DNA of 37,224 bases from an uncultured Collinsella sp. (GTDB lineage: Bacteria; Actinomycetota; Coriobacteriia; Coriobacteriales; Coriobacteriaceae): assembly GCA_900541785.1 (NCBI GenBank), contig UQKY01000017.1, forward strand, positions 1 to 37,224, read 5' to 3'. Both the position numbers and the translations under genes were made by a program. The first letter of the stretch is position 1. Every line of letters begins with the position of its first letter. The notes beneath the pieces were generated by a model. The model was not told where the DNA came from. It was given only the letters and a program-made list of their open reading frames with translations, and ran no database searches. Shown here piece by piece: positions 14,593-22,325 of the stretch.

Positions 14593-17046
14593 TTGGCCGA
14601 GCAATTGTCGCTGTTTGGTTCGCCGGAACCGGAGGAGACTCTGGCGGCGCCGGCACCCGCTGCCGCCCCTGCGCAGCCCGAGCCCGCACCCGAGCCCGTC
14701 GCCGCCTATGCGAGCGTAGTTCTCGACATCCCGGCCCGTGCGCTGTCCGAACCGTTTGCCTATGGCATTCCGCAGTCCCTTGCCAACGATGCCCAGATCG
14801 GCTCTACCGTTCTAGTCCATTTTGGCAATCGTGCGGCCGCGGGCTACATTGTCGACATCGCGCCCGAGCTGGCCGACCTGCAAGGCAGCGACGCTCTCGA
14901 TCCCGCGCGCATCAAGCCTGTCGAGGCTATCCTCAGCAAGCCGCTCTTTACCGCCGAGGCTGCCCGTATTGCGCGCTGGATGAGCCGCGAATATGTCGCG
15001 AGGCTTTCCGAGTGCCTGCGCCTTTTCTTGCCCCCGGGTGGAAGCCCGCGCGTGGTCAAGGGCGAGGACGGCGTGTGGACCGTTGAGCGCCCCGCCGTTA
15101 AACCCATCCAAAACCGTTGGGTCATGCTCACGCCCGAGGGTTTCGACTACACGCCGCCCAAGACCGCGGTCCGTCAGCGTCAGCTCATCGAGGCGCTCCA
15201 ATGCGGCCCGGTCACGACGCGCGACCTCAACCTGCTTTACAACAGCATGTCGGCGACCATTAAGGCGCTCGAAAAACGCGGCGTCGTGGTGGTGGAGGAG
15301 CGACGCGCCTGGCGTGGCTGCAGCGAGCATACCACGCTGTCCTCGGCGAGCGGCAAGGCGCCGGTGGCACTCACCAACGGCCAGCAGCAGGCGCTCGCGC
15401 AGATTGAGCACGCCCGTCTTGACGCCCACGGCGACGTGGTCCTTGTCGATGGCGTCACCGGTTCCGGCAAAACCGAGGTCTACCTTTCGGCGATTGAGCG
15501 CGTGCTAGCGGCCGGCCGTTCCGCCTGCGTGCTCGTGCCCGAGATCTCGCTGACGGCCCAGACCGTCGGCCGCTTTCGCTCGCGTTTTGGCGAGACGGTC
15601 GCTGTGTTCCATTCGCGTCTTTCTGCTGGCGAGCGTCTGGACCAGTGGGATATGGTCGCCAGCGGTGCGGCCCGCGTGGTCGTTGGCGCCCGCTCGGCGC
15701 TCTTTTGCCCGCTTAGCGACTTGGGTCTCATTATCATCGACGAGGAACACGAGACCAGCTACAAGCAAGGTTCCAGCCCGCGCTACCATGCGCGCGAGGT
15801 TGCTGCCGAGATGGCACGCCGCTATCGGTGCCCGCTCGTACTGGGCTCTGCCACGCCTTCTGCCGAGGCCCTCGACCGCTGCCGCCGCGGCACGTACAAC
15901 GGCGCCACCTGGACGCGCGTCGAGATGCCCGAGCGCCCGGGACACGCCGTGCTGCCCGAGGTTCGCATTGCCGACCTGCGCCGCGAGTTCTCGCACGGCA
16001 GCCGCTCCATGTTCTCAATACCGCTGATGGAAGGCTTAGAACGCGTGGTCGAGCGTCGCAAGAAGGCCGTGCTGCTGCACAACCGCCGCGGTTTTGCGCC
16101 GTTTTTGATGTGCCGCGAGTGCGGCTGCGTCCCCACCTGCAACCACTGCTCCACCGCGCTCACGTACCACGAGCGCACGCACACGCTGCAGTGCCACACC
16201 TGCGGATCGTCCTGGCGCGTGCAGCCCTATCCTGCACCCACGAGCCGCTGTCCCAAGTGCGGCAGTCGCTACTTGGCAAAAATGGGCCTGGGTACGCAGC
16301 AGATTGAGGACGCACTGCACCAGATGCTGCCTGACGACGTCGCTATCATTCGCATGGACGCCGATTCCACGCGCGGCAAAGACGCACACAAAAAGCTGCT
16401 CGAACAGTTCGATGCCGCCGATTGCGCGGTGCTGCTGGGTACTCAGATGATTGCAAAGGGTCTCGACTTTCCCGAGGTCACGCTCGTGGGCGTGGTCAAT
16501 GCCGACTTTGCGCTGAAGCTCCCCGATTTTAGAGCAGGGGAGCGCGCCTACGATCTGCTGGAGCAGGTTGCGGGCCGCGCCGGTCGCGGCGATCGCCCCG
16601 GCGAGGTTATCATCCAGACCTACCTGCCCGAGGACCCGGTCATTCGCGCTGTCGCTGAGCACGACCGCTCGATCTTTACCGACTACGACCTGGACCAGCG
16701 CCGCGACGCCCTGTACCCGCCGTTCGTGCGCCTGGCCAACATCTTGGTATGGTCGACGAACGCGGACGACGCGCGGGACTACATCGGTCGCATCGCGAAG
16801 CTCCTCAAGCGCCGCTGGCATGCCGCCGCGCCCGACTTTTTGCGGTCGGGGAGCGCCGTGCCCCAGGTGCTGGGCCCGGCTTCGTGTGTAATCGAGAGAG
16901 CCAAGGACCGTTACCGCTTCCATCTGCTTGTAAAGTCGCCGGTAGGGTACCATGTCTCTGATGATATCGACGCCTGCCTCAAAGAGGTGGGCTCCGTGCG
17001 CGGCGTGAGCGTGAGCGTTGACGTCGACGCCTATGATTTGATGTAA
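14593..17046 (+). CDS. priA: Primosomal protein N' (replication restart helicase PriA)
   Basis: An 817-residue superfamily 2 helicase that reloads the replisome at stalled forks. Residues ~1-45 are an Ala/Pro/Glu-rich lead, then the 3'BD DNA-binding domain. Walker A GVTGSGKTEV and the DEEH box (IIIDEEHETSYKQGSSPRYHAREVA) lie in the first helicase lobe. A cysteine-rich zinc-binding insert has CRECGC, CNHC, CHTC and CPKC pairs, eight ligands as in E. coli PriA. The second lobe includes LLGTQMIAKGLDFPEVTLV and QVAGRAGRGDRPGEV. It starts with TTG at 14593, ten bases after AGGAGG; no in-frame ATG is better placed. It is followed closely by def, so both may be read together. Confidence 0.95.
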   Translation: MAEQLSLFGSPEPEETLAAPAPAAAPAQPEPAPEPVAAYASVVLDIPARALSEPFAYGIPQSLANDAQIGSTVLVHFGNRAAAGYIVDIAPELADLQGSDALDPARIKPVEAILSKPLFTAEAARIARWMSREYVARLSECLRLFLPPGGSPRVVKGEDGVWTVERPAVKPIQNRWVMLTPEGFDYTPPKTAVRQRQLIEALQCGPVTTRDLNLLYNSMSATIKALEKRGVVVVEERRAWRGCSEHTTLSSASGKAPVALTNGQQQALAQIEHARLDAHGDVVLVDGVTGSGKTEVYLSAIERVLAAGRSACVLVPEISLTAQTVGRFRSRFGETVAVFHSRLSAGERLDQWDMVASGAARVVVGARSALFCPLSDLGLIIIDEEHETSYKQGSSPRYHAREVAAEMARRYRCPLVLGSATPSAEALDRCRRGTYNGATWTRVEMPERPGHAVLPEVRIADLRREFSHGSRSMFSIPLMEGLERVVERRKKAVLLHNRRGFAPFLMCRECGCVPTCNHCSTALTYHERTHTLQCHTCGSSWRVQPYPAPTSRCPKCGSRYLAKMGLGTQQIEDALHQMLPDDVAIIRMDADSTRGKDAHKKLLEQFDAADCAVLLGTQMIAKGLDFPEVTLVGVVNADFALKLPDFRAGERAYDLLEQVAGRAGRGDRPGEVIIQTYLPEDPVIRAVAEHDRSIFTDYDLDQRRDALYPPFVRLANILVWSTNADDARDYIGRIAKLLKRRWHAAAPDFLRSGSAVPQVLGPASCVIERAKDRYRFHLLVKSPVGYHVSDDIDACLKEVGSVRGVSVSVDVDAYDLM

Positions 17047-17064
17047 CAACCCGAAAGGATGGCC

Positions 17065-17601
17065 ATGGAAGCCAACGGAATCGTACTGTCGCCCGACCCT
17101 CGTCTGCGCCAGGAGTGCGCCGTCATCGAGGAGATCACCCCGGCGATCGAGGCGCTTGCCGAGAAGATGAAGAAGATGATGTTCGACAACGGTGGTTGCG
17201 GACTTGCTGCCCCGCAGATCGGCGAGCTTATTCAACTTGTCACCATCGACTGCGATTACAGCGACAAGAATGACTATGACCCGTATGTGCTCATCAACCC
17301 TGTCATTGTTGAGCAGAGCGACCATCTGGTGCCGTTTAGCGAGGGCTGCCTTTCCATCCCTGGCATTAGCTGCGAGATCGAGCGTCCCGATCACGTTGTC
17401 GTCGAGGCGTATGACCTGGATGCCAACCTAATTCGCTACGAGGCCACAGGCGATCTGTTCTGCGTGTGCCTGCAGCACGAGATCGATCACCTGCACGGCA
17501 ATACCATGTTCGAGCGACTGAAGCCCATGCAGCGCATCAAGGCAGTCAAGGAGTACCAGGACGCCCTGGCCCGCGGCGCTCGACCGGGCGAGACCGAATA
17601 G
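17065..17601 (+). CDS. def: Peptide deformylase
   Basis: A 178-residue metalloenzyme that removes the N-formyl group from new proteins. All three family motifs are present: GGCGLAAPQIG (motif 1), EGCLSIPG (motif 2, metal-binding Cys) and QHEIDHLHG (motif 3, two metal His plus catalytic Glu). The start at 17065 is preferred to the ATG at 17059 because GAAAGG ends directly at 17058, giving a six-base spacer to 17065 and none to 17059. It lies 18 bases after priA. With fmt downstream it forms the formylation/deformylation pair, separated here by a long hairpin and a terminator. Confidence 0.95.
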   Translation: MEANGIVLSPDPRLRQECAVIEEITPAIEALAEKMKKMMFDNGGCGLAAPQIGELIQLVTIDCDYSDKNDYDPYVLINPVIVEQSDHLVPFSEGCLSIPGISCEIERPDHVVVEAYDLDANLIRYEATGDLFCVCLQHEIDHLHGNTMFERLKPMQRIKAVKEYQDALARGARPGETE

Positions 17602-17612
17602 GTTAATTGTCC

Positions 17613-17714
17613 GTCCCTGGGATGGGGCCCACACATATCATCCCGTGCTCAAACATTCTCGCTTTGCTGCGAAACTGCGCGCGGGACGATATGTGTGGGC
17701 CCCATCCCAGGGAC
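17613..17714. repeat. 33-bp-arm inverted repeat after def
   Basis: Arms at 17613-17645 and 17682-17714 are reverse complements over 33 bp with one mismatch, starting GTCCCTGGGATGGGGCCC. The loop is 36 bases. It begins 11 bases after the def stop. Unlike a terminator it has no U-tract after the arm. The rest of the 17602-17931 gap holds a conventional terminator at 17791 and a T-rich leader for fmt. Confidence 0.94.
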
Positions 17715-17790
17715 TACGTTGTCACTCTTCTTTTCGCCCGGGTGCCGTTGGGCCAGGGAGGGGCGTCTTCGCTGATAATTGCTTTGTTGG

Positions 17791-17827
17791 AAGAGCTGCT
17801 TTTATGCGGCTCTTTCTTTGTTTTTGG
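17791..17827 (+). terminator. Terminator of the priA-def transcript
   Basis: AAGAGCTGC (17791-17799) pairs with GCGGCTCTT (17806-17814, one G-U) around TTTTAT and is followed by TCTTTGTTTTT. Confidence 0.85.
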
Positions 17828-17931
17828 GTATATTTGTTTCTGTTGAATTGTTATTGCGGCCGGGTGCGCTTGCGACCTGGAACGCTTTTTTGTAGCCGTC
17901 TCGGCTCGTTATTGAGAGGAGACTAACTTTT

Positions 17932-18852
17932 ATGCGTATTGTGTTTATGGGTACGCCTGATTTTGCTGTGCCTTCGCTGACTTCGCTTGTTGCGGCTGGC
18001 AATGAGATTGCGCTTGTTATTACTCGTCCTGATGCTGTACGTGGGCGTGGTAAGAAGCTTGAGCCTTCTCCTGTTAAGGCTAAGGCGCTTGAGCTGGGGT
18101 TGCCGGTCGTTGAAGCAAATCGTATGACGCCTGAGGTTGTTGAGACGCTCCAGGCTGCCCAGGCTGACATTTTCTGTGTGGCTGCCTATGGTTGCATTTT
18201 GCCTGATGAGGTGCTGCATATGGCGTCGCTTGGTATTGTGAATGTTCATGCTTCGCTGCTGCCTCGTTGGCGTGGTGCTGCTCCTATTCAGCGTGCCATT
18301 CTTGCTGGTGACGAGGTTGCTGGCGTTTCCATTATGCGCATTGGGCATGGCGTGGATACGGGCGCTTATTGTGCCCAGGCCTCTACGTCGGTTGCCGGTA
18401 AGCATGCCGAGGCGCTCACGATGGAGCTTGGTGAGCTTGGCGGTAAGTTGCTTGCCGATACGCTTCCTTCGCTTGCCGATGGCTCGGCTGTTTGGACCGA
18501 GCAGGATGAGTCGTTCGTCACGCATGCTGCCAAGATTTCCAAGCAGGAGATGCGTCTGGATCCGAAGATGGCGGCGCTCGATTGCGTGCGTCATGTGCTT
18601 GCTTCGTCCGATACCGCGCCTGCCCGTTGCGTGATTGCCGGTAAGTCGGTTCGCGTGCTCGATGCCGCGCCGGCTGATGTCTCGCTTGGCGAGGGCGCTG
18701 TTGCCGTCAAGAGCAAGCGTGTTTACCTGGGCCTTTCCGATGGCGCGGTTGAACTGCTCGAGGTTAAGCCCGATGGTAAGCGTGCCATGGCCGCTTCTGC
18801 CTGGGCTGCCGGTCTGCAGGGTGCCGAACTTAGGTGGGGTGTACTGTCATGA
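17932..18852 (+). CDS. fmt: Methionyl-tRNA formyltransferase
   Basis: A 306-residue enzyme that formylates initiator Met-tRNA using 10-formyl-tetrahydrofolate. The N-terminal formyl-transferase domain opens MRIVFMGTPDFAVPSL. It contains the signature SLLPRWRGAAPIQRAI (folate/catalytic Asn-His-Asp region, with NVHASLLPRWRG and GxDTG as MRIGHGVDTGAY). The C-terminal OB-like domain binds tRNA. GAGGAGA precedes the ATG. Codon use is striking: the first two thirds favour T-ending codons (CTT, GCT, GTT, GGT, CGT), whereas gltX and priA strongly favour C. The end overlaps rsmB by four bases (ATGA). Confidence 0.96.
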   Translation: MRIVFMGTPDFAVPSLTSLVAAGNEIALVITRPDAVRGRGKKLEPSPVKAKALELGLPVVEANRMTPEVVETLQAAQADIFCVAAYGCILPDEVLHMASLGIVNVHASLLPRWRGAAPIQRAILAGDEVAGVSIMRIGHGVDTGAYCAQASTSVAGKHAEALTMELGELGGKLLADTLPSLADGSAVWTEQDESFVTHAAKISKQEMRLDPKMAALDCVRHVLASSDTAPARCVIAGKSVRVLDAAPADVSLGEGAVAVKSKRVYLGLSDGAVELLEVKPDGKRAMAASAWAAGLQGAELRWGVLS

Positions 18853-20249
18853 GCAAGTTGTCTCCCGCGCGCAAGCTTGCGCTCGATGTGTTGATGGAGG
18901 CCGATCGCCGCGGTATGTACGCACGCGACGTGTTATCTTCCCGTGCTTCCGCCAAGGCTATTGACCAGCGCGATTCCGCTTTTGCCGCTCGTTTGGCGCT
19001 CGGTGTTGCCGCCACGCAGGGTATTTTGGATGAGTTGCTCGATCAGTTTTTGGATAAGCCCAAAAAGGTTGCGCCGCGCGTGCGCATGGCGCTTCGCATC
19101 TCGGCCTTCGAGATGCTCTACCTGCATACGCCGGGCCGCGTTGCCGTAAGTCAGGGTGTTGAGCTGGTTCGCTGCGGTGCCAAGTCTGCCGCGGGCCTGG
19201 CTAACGCGGTGCTGCACAAGGTTGCGGACAACGTTGAGGACTTTGCCACGGCATCCGACGTGGATGAGTCCGAGCGCCGCCTGGTTCGCCTGTCTCGTTT
19301 GATGGGTCTTCCTCGCTGGCTCTGCGCTCGTATTATGGCCTCGTTCGATACGCCCGAGGGCGCGCTCAACTTTGCCGGCAATCTGGCTCCTGCGCCGCTT
19401 GCTCTGCACGAGAATGCGTTTGCGACCAAGGCCGACCCGTATATCTCGCAGCTCGTTGCGCCTGTCTTTCCGGGCTGCCATGCTCCGGTCGATGCTCAGG
19501 TTACGGTTGCGTCCGGCGTGTTTGAGCGTGCTGCCGCGGTTGCCTCGGACCTCAATGCTCAGCTTATCGCTACTGCCGCTACACGTCCCGGTCGTTGCCT
19601 GGAGATTGGTGCCGGCCGCGGCACCAAGACCTATGTGATGATGTGCCAGGCCAAACGTGCCGGGTACGAGCACCAGCATACCGCGCTCGACCTGCATGAT
19701 CGTAAATGCGATCAGAATCTCGCGCGCCTGCATAAGGCGGGTATTACGGGTGTTCGTACGGTGTCGGGCGATGCCTGCGAGCTCAATGAGGTGCTTACGT
19801 CCTTTGACGCGATGCTCGGTGAGCCCGCTCTATTCGACACCGTGTTTATTGATGCGCCGTGCTCTGGCACCGGCACCATGCGCCGTCACCCCGAGATACC
19901 GTGGCGTCTGACCGAGAACGACGTTACGACTGAGCTGCCCAAGCTACAGCTGACGATGCTCAAGGAAGCAGCCGCGCGCGTTGCTGCCGGCGGTGAGCTT
20001 ATCTATGCCACCTGCTCGGTTTTTGACGAAGAGAACACGCAGGTCGTGGATGCCTTCCTGGCCTCTCCCGAGGGCGCCGGCTTTACCGTGGCACCGCTCT
20101 CCGAATCTCAGATTCTGCAGCTGCCCGAGTTCGACCAGGCCAAGAAGCTCGTATCCGTACGCCAGAACGATCGAGGCTTCTTCCAGAGCGTCCCCATAAA
20201 CGCAGATTCCTACGACGGCCACTTCTGCGCCCGCCTGATCCACAAGTAA
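18849..20249 (+). CDS. rsmB: 16S rRNA m5C967-type methyltransferase (RsmB)
   Basis: A 466-residue RNA methyltransferase. Residues ~1-140 are a NusB-like RNA-binding domain. The C-terminal SAM-dependent domain has LEIGAGRGTKT (~251-261, SAM site; DAGAGxGGKT in E. coli), motif IV DAPCSGTG with Cys338, and motif VI ATCSVF with Cys389, the expected nucleophile of this family. It starts at ATG 18849 inside the fmt stop (ATGA), with AGGTGGGG nine bases upstream; an in-frame GTG at 18834 is possible but less likely. Codon use is mixed, with many T-ending codons early, like fmt. Copy 3 of the 65-bp repeat begins 7 bases after the stop. Confidence 0.93.
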   Translation: MSKLSPARKLALDVLMEADRRGMYARDVLSSRASAKAIDQRDSAFAARLALGVAATQGILDELLDQFLDKPKKVAPRVRMALRISAFEMLYLHTPGRVAVSQGVELVRCGAKSAAGLANAVLHKVADNVEDFATASDVDESERRLVRLSRLMGLPRWLCARIMASFDTPEGALNFAGNLAPAPLALHENAFATKADPYISQLVAPVFPGCHAPVDAQVTVASGVFERAAAVASDLNAQLIATAATRPGRCLEIGAGRGTKTYVMMCQAKRAGYEHQHTALDLHDRKCDQNLARLHKAGITGVRTVSGDACELNEVLTSFDAMLGEPALFDTVFIDAPCSGTGTMRRHPEIPWRLTENDVTTELPKLQLTMLKEAAARVAAGGELIYATCSVFDEENTQVVDAFLASPEGAGFTVAPLSESQILQLPEFDQAKKLVSVRQNDRGFFQSVPINADSYDGHFCARLIHK

Positions 20250-20256
20250 CTACTAA

Positions 20257-20321
20257 GTTGCGGTGAAATAGGGATTGAATAGCGGCATCTACCCGCCAAA
20301 TAGTCCTTATTTCACCGCAAC
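20257..20321. repeat. 65-bp hairpin repeat, copy 3
   Basis: It has the same conserved outer arms and the same 65-bp length as the other copies. Within the inner arms the differences at positions 15, 19 and 21 keep pairing as G-U in plus-strand RNA, so 21 pairs are retained. It lies 7 bases past the rsmB stop and may act as a transcript end. Confidence 0.93.
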
Positions 20322-20409
20322 TCAGAAGGTCGTGCGAGTGGAGATCGCAATAGCGGTAAAGAGTGGGAAAAATAGTCCCGTTTCATGCTTGCTGTTATCA
20401 AAAGTAGGG

Positions 20410-20541
20410 CGGATTGCGGGGCTAGATTGGTGATGCCCGACCACAGCAAAAATGGCTTAAACAAAATCGCAGGTAGATGGCTTGTTGAAATTTGCAAATT
20501 ACCGGAATGGATAGAGGTTGTCAATTCAGCCCCGTAATCCG
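20410..20541. repeat. Degenerate inverted repeat
   Basis: The arm at 20410-20430 (CGGATTGCGGGGCTAGATTGG) matches the reverse complement of 20521-20541 at 17 of 21 positions. The right arm shares the 16-mer GTCAATTCAGCCCCGT (20520-20535) with the palindrome at 37115-37176. The rest of the 20250-20598 gap is AT-richer than the genes, includes the palindrome AATTTGCAAATT, and has no credible gene. Confidence 0.65.
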
Positions 20542-20598
20542 GCAGAGTTTTGAAATGTTACAAACTTAGCATCAGCCCGAAATCCGATCTATAGAAAA

Positions 20599-20633
20599 GT
20601 TGCGGTGAAATTGTTCCTGTTTGGCCGTTGGAT
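20599..20633. repeat. 65-bp hairpin repeat, copy 4, left part (split by IS)
   Basis: The left 35 bases of a repeat copy (GTTGCGGTGAAATTG onward), ending in GAT, the 3-bp target duplication of the insertion sequence. Confidence 0.92.
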
Positions 20634-21932
20634 GGGGGTGCGGACGATTTCTTGGACCGCGCCTAGGCGTATCCAAGCTTCCTGCGGTACTCCATCGGGC
20701 TCAGCCACCCGAGGGACTTCTTGATCCGCTCCTCACGATAGTACACGAGGTAGGCCTCGAGCCTTCCCATGAACTCCTCGGCTGTCACGCCCTCCCAGTC
20801 CCTGTAGTGGAAGAACTCGTTCTTGAGGCGCCCGAAGAAGCCCTCGCAGGCCGAGTTGTCCGGGCTGCAGCCCTTCGCGGACATGCTCCTGACCAGGCCG
20901 TTCTCCTCGCAGATCCCGATCCACTCCGGCCAGCGGTAGTGGCCGCCCCGGTCCGAGTGGATCGTCGTGCGCGCGCCCGCCGGCCTCGCCGCGCAGGCCT
21001 TGAGCAGGCTCGAGTTCGCGAGGCGCTTGTCGGGGTGCAGCCCGATCGACCAGGCGACGGGCATCCCGTCGAAGCAGTCGATGACCGGGCTCAGGTAGAC
21101 CTTCTCGCCGCCCGGGAGCCTGAACTCGGTGATGTTGGTGAGCCACAGCCGGTTGGGCTCGTCGGCGTGGAAATTCCTGTTCACGAGGTTCTCCGGCGCC
21201 TTGGAGACCTCGCCGGCGTAGGAGCTGTAGCCCCGGGCGCGCCTCTTGTTGTAGACGACCTCGAGGCCCTCCTCGCGCATCACGCGGGCCACGCGCTTCT
21301 CGCTGGCGCGGACGCCCTCGCGGCGCAGGCGCGCCCAGACGGTGCGGTACCCCCAGCACCCCGAGCCCTCGCGGAAGATGCGCACCACGCGGTCGCGTAT
21401 GTCGGCGTCGCGGTCGCGCGGCGCGGCGACGCGGGGCCTCCAGTACTCATAGGAGCTCTTCGATATCCTCAAGAAACCTGTGATCGAGCGGAGGGGCAGG
21501 GCGGTCGCCAGCCTCAATCTCTCGCCGAGCTCGTACTTGCTCCTGTTCGAGATCGAAGCCGGGTCCCACCCTTCCGCTTTTAGGTCGGCCAACACCGCCC
21601 TGAGCAGCAGGTTCTCTATCTGGTCCTCGTTGAGCCCGGCGAGCGGGCCGGTCGCGGGCGGGGCGTAGATCGACTTGTCGGGGCCCAAGCTGGCCTCCTT
21701 CCGTGGCGGTTTCCTCGCCACGATTCTACAGCCCCCGCCGGTGTAGCTGCGCGGGAGGTGCCCCGTCGCCCACTTCTTGGCCGCGCCCACCGAGACCCCC
21801 GCGAACTCCGCGGCGGCGGTCGGCCCCATGCCGTCCTCCGTCGCCAGGAGGAAGAGCTCGACCTTCTCCCTGCTGTACATGCGAACCTCCAGTCCGGACC
21901 GCCCCGCGGTCCAACTTTCTGTCCGCACCCCC
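20634..21932 (-). mobile_element. IS3-type insertion sequence, 1299 bp, inside a 65-bp repeat
   Basis: The left end begins GGGGGTGCGGAC; the right end read on the minus strand begins with the same 12 bases. After a six-base mismatched block both ends share TTGGACCGCG. The element is flanked by GAT on both sides (20631-20633 and 21933-21935). Excising it with one GAT restores a repeat of exactly 65 bp, the length of the three intact copies, so both boundaries and the target duplication are well supported. It contains one transposase gene on the minus strand. Size and 3-bp duplication fit the IS3 family. Confidence 0.93.
20663..21880 (-). CDS. IS3-family transposase, single frame, first catalytic Asp replaced by Asn
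   Basis: A 405-residue transposase. Residues ~1-45 form a helix-turn-helix (GPTAAAEFAGVSVGAAKKWA), followed by a second HTH/HTH-21 region and an rve integrase core (~220-380). In relatives the first DDE aspartate lies in a W-x-T-D-I-T motif; here it reads WLTNITEF, with Asn encoded by AAC (GAC would be Asp). The second Asp (HSDRGGHY) and the Glu (SPDNSACEGFFGRLKNE) are intact. The frame is single, without the orfA/orfB frameshift of many IS3 members. The start at 21880 has GGAGG five bases upstream; an extension to 21928 would begin inside the terminal repeat. As encoded, the protein is probably inactive. Confidence 0.92.
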   Translation of the reverse strand: MYSREKVELFLLATEDGMGPTAAAEFAGVSVGAAKKWATGHLPRSYTGGGCRIVARKPPRKEASLGPDKSIYAPPATGPLAGLNEDQIENLLLRAVLADLKAEGWDPASISNRSKYELGERLRLATALPLRSITGFLRISKSSYEYWRPRVAAPRDRDADIRDRVVRIFREGSGCWGYRTVWARLRREGVRASEKRVARVMREEGLEVVYNKRRARGYSSYAGEVSKAPENLVNRNFHADEPNRLWLTNITEFRLPGGEKVYLSPVIDCFDGMPVAWSIGLHPDKRLANSSLLKACAARPAGARTTIHSDRGGHYRWPEWIGICEENGLVRSMSAKGCSPDNSACEGFFGRLKNEFFHYRDWEGVTAEEFMGRLEAYLVYYREERIKKSLGWLSPMEYRRKLGYA

Positions 21933-21935
21933 GAT

Positions 21936-21965
21936 GGGCTGATTCAGGAACTATTTCACCGCAAC
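21936..21965. repeat. 65-bp hairpin repeat, copy 4, right part
   Basis: The right 30 bases after the duplicated GAT, ending CTATTTCACCGCAAC. Just outside both halves of the whole copy the bases ATAGA recur (20591-20595 and 21968-21972), a possible older target duplication of the repeat itself. Confidence 0.92.
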
Positions 21966-22000
21966 TCATAGAGAAATCTGGGTAGCAAGACCGCTTGTCT

Positions 22001-22237
22001 CTAGTGGTTATGTGGGCAGTTGGCGCAGCAGCCGCTGGTGGCGTTGGTGCTGGAACCACCGCTTCGCTGGTCGGTGTTGTAGAAGCCGCTGCCCTCAAAC
22101 TTGATGCCGCTGGCCGAGAACGTTTTGGTCGCCGGAGCGCCGCAGCTCGGGCACACGACCTCGGGGGTCTCGGACATGGGATGCTCAACCTCAAACACGT
22201 TGCCGCAGCTCGAGCACTTGTAATCGTAGCGCGCCAT
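22001..22237 (-). CDS. FmdB-family zinc-ribbon protein
   Basis: A 78-residue protein. The N-terminal FmdB/CxxC-CxxC ribbon is MARYDYKCSSCGNVFEVEH followed by a VVCPSCGAP pair, i.e. four Cys for one zinc or iron. A flexible Gly/Ser-rich middle follows. The C-terminus is CCANCPHNH, adding three Cys and two His. The family was named for an acetamidase/formamidase regulator, but its molecular role is not settled. It is the last minus-strand gene of the glycogen region, 88 bases past the GH13-GH77 stop and beyond a hairpin, so it may be a separate unit. The ribosome site is weak (AAGGAAG). Confidence 0.85.
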   Translation of the reverse strand: MARYDYKCSSCGNVFEVEHPMSETPEVVCPSCGAPATKTFSASGIKFEGSGFYNTDQRSGGSSTNATSGCCANCPHNH

Positions 22238-22259
22238 AGTACTTCCTTTTCAGCACAAA

Positions 22260-22281
22260 GCGGGCAGATTGCTCTGCCCGC
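22260..22281 (-). terminator. Hairpin after the GH13-GH77 gene
   Basis: GCGGGCAG (22260-22267) and CTGCCCGC (22274-22281) pair perfectly; on the minus strand it is followed by TTTGTG. It lies 45 bases past the fusion stop and just upstream of the FmdB gene, so it is a likely terminator. Confidence 0.65.
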
Positions 22282-22325
22282 ATAAATTCAAACAGCTGTA
22301 ACTGTACCCTATATCGGGGGTTTTA

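Noticed and set aside
17037..17064. A frameshift or fusion of priA and def
   Set aside because: priA has a proper stop at 17046 and def its own ribosome site and start at 17065.
20250..22000. A prophage or genomic island around the IS
   Set aside because: Only one insertion sequence is present; flanking genes (rsmB, FmdB-type) are ordinary chromosomal genes and no integrase or phage gene is seen.
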